A stretch of 42,999 nucleotides of DNA from a bacterium (GTDB lineage Bacteria > UBP6 > UBA1177 > JAKLFG01), in the NCBI GenBank assembly GCA_022711315.1, contig JAKLFG010000018.1:1-42999 (forward strand). The letters are read 5' to 3'. The notes beneath the pieces were generated by a model. It ran no database searches and was not told where the DNA came from. It worked only from the letters and a program-made list of their open reading frames with translations. The translations under genes and the position numbers were made by a program. Shown here piece after piece: positions 41,681 to 42,999 of the stretch (position 1 is the stretch's first letter; every line of letters starts with the position of its first letter).

Positions 41681-42999
41681 CTAGAAGGGAGGAGGGATCT
41701 CTCCGTCGCCGCCCTGTCCCTCTTCGTCGATGATGCCGTTGCAGTTATCGTCGATGCCGTTGCCGAGCAGTTCTTCGGCGCTGGGGGAGATAGCCGGATC
41801 GGTCGGCGCGCAGTCGCAGAGATCGCCGTGTCCGTCGCCGTCCGAATCGTTGCCGCAGGCCTCGCAGACCCAGAGATTGTCATTCCAGCAACTGGCCGCG
41901 TACCAGACGGGAAGGCCGTTGCCGTCGGCACGGACCTCGACGCACTCCTCGCCATCCTCCTGATAGGGTTGTCCGGAAGCCCATTTACGGTAGGTGGGCT
42001 GATCGAGGGCGTCCCACCGCCAAACCCCGCGATCCATGTTATAACGCAGGCCGATCCAGTAGGAGGGCGGCTCTTCTCCCCAGAAGTTGGTGAGCGTTTC
42101 ATATATCCATGTGTTCTCGGCCGGTCCGTTGATGACCACCGGATGATAACCCCACGGGCACGGGTTATCGTAGTAGTAACTGCTGTAAAAAAGGAACAGG
42201 TAGGTGTGGCCGTTGTAGTCGAAGGTGGGGCCGTCGCAGGGACCCTCGCCCATGAATTCATCGATCTTCCCGTTACAATCGTTGTCCATGCCGTCGCACC
42301 AGTCCCCTTCATTGCCGGGGCGGCAGGAATCGTTCAGGGGGGCGCAGTCGCACTCGTCGCCGGCGCCGTCGTAATCGCTGTCGGTCTGATCGGGGTTGGG
42401 TATCTCCGGACAGTTGTCGCCCCAGTCGGCATAGCCGTCGCCATCGCTGTCGGGTTCGCAGTAACCGCCATCGCCCGAGAAGTAGATGTAGCCCTCCATG
42501 CAATCCTCGCAGGTCGGACCCGCGAAGGGTTCGGGGCAATCGCACCCGGTGCCGTTGCAAGAGCCGCCGTTATTGCAGTAGAGGTACTCTCCCGGGATGC
42601 AACTTTCCGAGGAGGAGTCGGCCCCGTTGCAGTGATCACCCGCGGTGCAGGGATCGCCATCATCACAGGGGTATCCGTTCTGCGCGATGCTATCGGGGGG
42701 ACAGTCCTTGCCATTGCCGGGGCATTTCTCGGCGGCGTCGCAGACATCGGCGGCGGCGCGACAGACGACCGTGTTCGGCTTGAAGGCGTTCCCGGGGCAG
42801 GCGGGCGCGGAGCCGGTGCAGTTTTCCGGCAGATCGCAGAACCCGGCGGCGGCGCGGCATTCGACCGTGTTCGGTTTGAAGCCGTCGGGAGGACAGGCCG
42901 GGGCGTTGCCCGGACAGTTCTCGGCGACATCGCAGGCACCGTTGGCGACGCGGCATTCGACCGTGTTCGGCTTGAAGCCATCGGGGGGGCAGGCCTTCG
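41681..42999 (-). CDS. Adhesin-like protein: disintegrin-like repeats, TSP3/MopE calcium motifs, C-type lectin domain (5' partial)
   Basis: The frame is open to the right edge, so the N-terminus is missing; about 439 residues are visible. In order: three or more disintegrin-like repeats of about 32 residues (CDLPENCTGSAPACPGNAF type, with FKPNTVECR between), an EGF-like CDCPEPFAGPTCEDC, TSP type-3 calcium repeats (DSDGDGYADWGDNCPEIPNP), and the MopE-type GMDNDCNGKIDE. A C-type lectin domain follows (FDYNGHTYLF, SYWIGLRYN, WRWDALDQPTYRKWASGQP, ECVEVR, CWNDNLWVCE), then a second calcium motif GIDDNCNGIIDE and the end IPPPF. It is likely a Ca2+-stabilised surface adhesin binding a sugar or protein. 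It lacks the GCGC tail. Confidence 0.88.
   Translation of the reverse strand, partial: KACPPDGFKPNTVECRVANGACDVAENCPGNAPACPPDGFKPNTVECRAAAGFCDLPENCTGSAPACPGNAFKPNTVVCRAAADVCDAAEKCPGNGKDCPPDSIAQNGYPCDDGDPCTAGDHCNGADSSSESCIPGEYLYCNNGGSCNGTGCDCPEPFAGPTCEDCMEGYIYFSGDGGYCEPDSDGDGYADWGDNCPEIPNPDQTDSDYDGAGDECDCAPLNDSCRPGNEGDWCDGMDNDCNGKIDEFMGEGPCDGPTFDYNGHTYLFLFYSSYYYDNPCPWGYHPVVINGPAENTWIYETLTNFWGEEPPSYWIGLRYNMDRGVWRWDALDQPTYRKWASGQPYQEDGEECVEVRADGNGLPVWYAASCWNDNLWVCEACGNDSDGDGHGDLCDCAPTDPAISPSAEELLGNGIDDNCNGIIDEEGQGGDGEIPPPF

Overview
The window is a compact, GC-rich (roughly 60%) bacterial chromosome segment with about 40 protein genes, one tRNA, and no phage, IS or CRISPR signal. The secreted proteins carry myxobacteria-like modules: Cys-rich repeats, disintegrin-like repeats, thrombospondin type-3 and MopE-type calcium motifs, a C-type lectin domain and long Asp/Glu/Pro linkers. 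Together with the housekeeping genes this suggests a deltaproteobacterial or Myxococcota-like lineage, or a little-studied relative. That placement is inference; no rRNA gene is present.

Region 1 (1-7.1 kb) is an export island. It holds three large secreted proteins that all end in an acidic linker plus the same terminal motif, GCGCS-[LV]-[VL]-F. It also holds two near-identical 92-residue Cys-rich secreted proteins and an AlbA_2-type regulator with a visible candidate operator. A fourth protein with the tail, a 1042-residue amidase at 30.7-33.8 kb, ends GCGCSLI. The tail has no membrane helix, so it is not a classical MYXO-CTERM or GlyGly-CTERM; it is the best candidate here for an undescribed sorting or processing signal.

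Region 2 (7.1-16.7 kb) is mostly housekeeping: a glycosyltransferase, pyrF, then rlmB-rnc-PHA-granule-like gene-yigZ, a reverse-strand pair (DAHP synthase and a membrane-anchored PLD protein), and an operon of an exported unknown, purN, a Cache-like membrane sensor and ssb. The DAHP synthase has Ser where the family has its metal-binding Cys.

Region 3 (16.6-23.8 kb) has a reverse operon (Sel1-repeat protein, NhaC-type antiporter, cluster-free MutY-like glycosylase), a Cys-repeat lipoprotein, a 43-codon GTG-start membrane ORF with an unknown partner gene, and a CorA transporter fused to an MgtE-type N-terminal domain.

Region 4 (23.8-30.7 kb) follows the only gene-free stretch above 300 bases, which is strongly AT-rich. 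It encodes lysine 2,3-aminomutase coupled to two tandem ATP-grasp ligases, a likely beta-lysine amide or peptide pathway, then queE, an EEP-fold lipoprotein and a glutamine synthetase.

Region 5 (30.7-43 kb) has the amidase, tRNA-Phe(GAA), a reverse operon glyA-dCMP deaminase-nrdR-mnmA-outer-membrane-barrel-like gene, a reverse operon recA-pilT-recX, a forward YggS-family gene, and at the right edge a partial adhesin-like protein with disintegrin-like and lectin domains. Sigma-70-like promoters with 16-17 base spacers can be read in most longer intergenic gaps and fit the operon borders.
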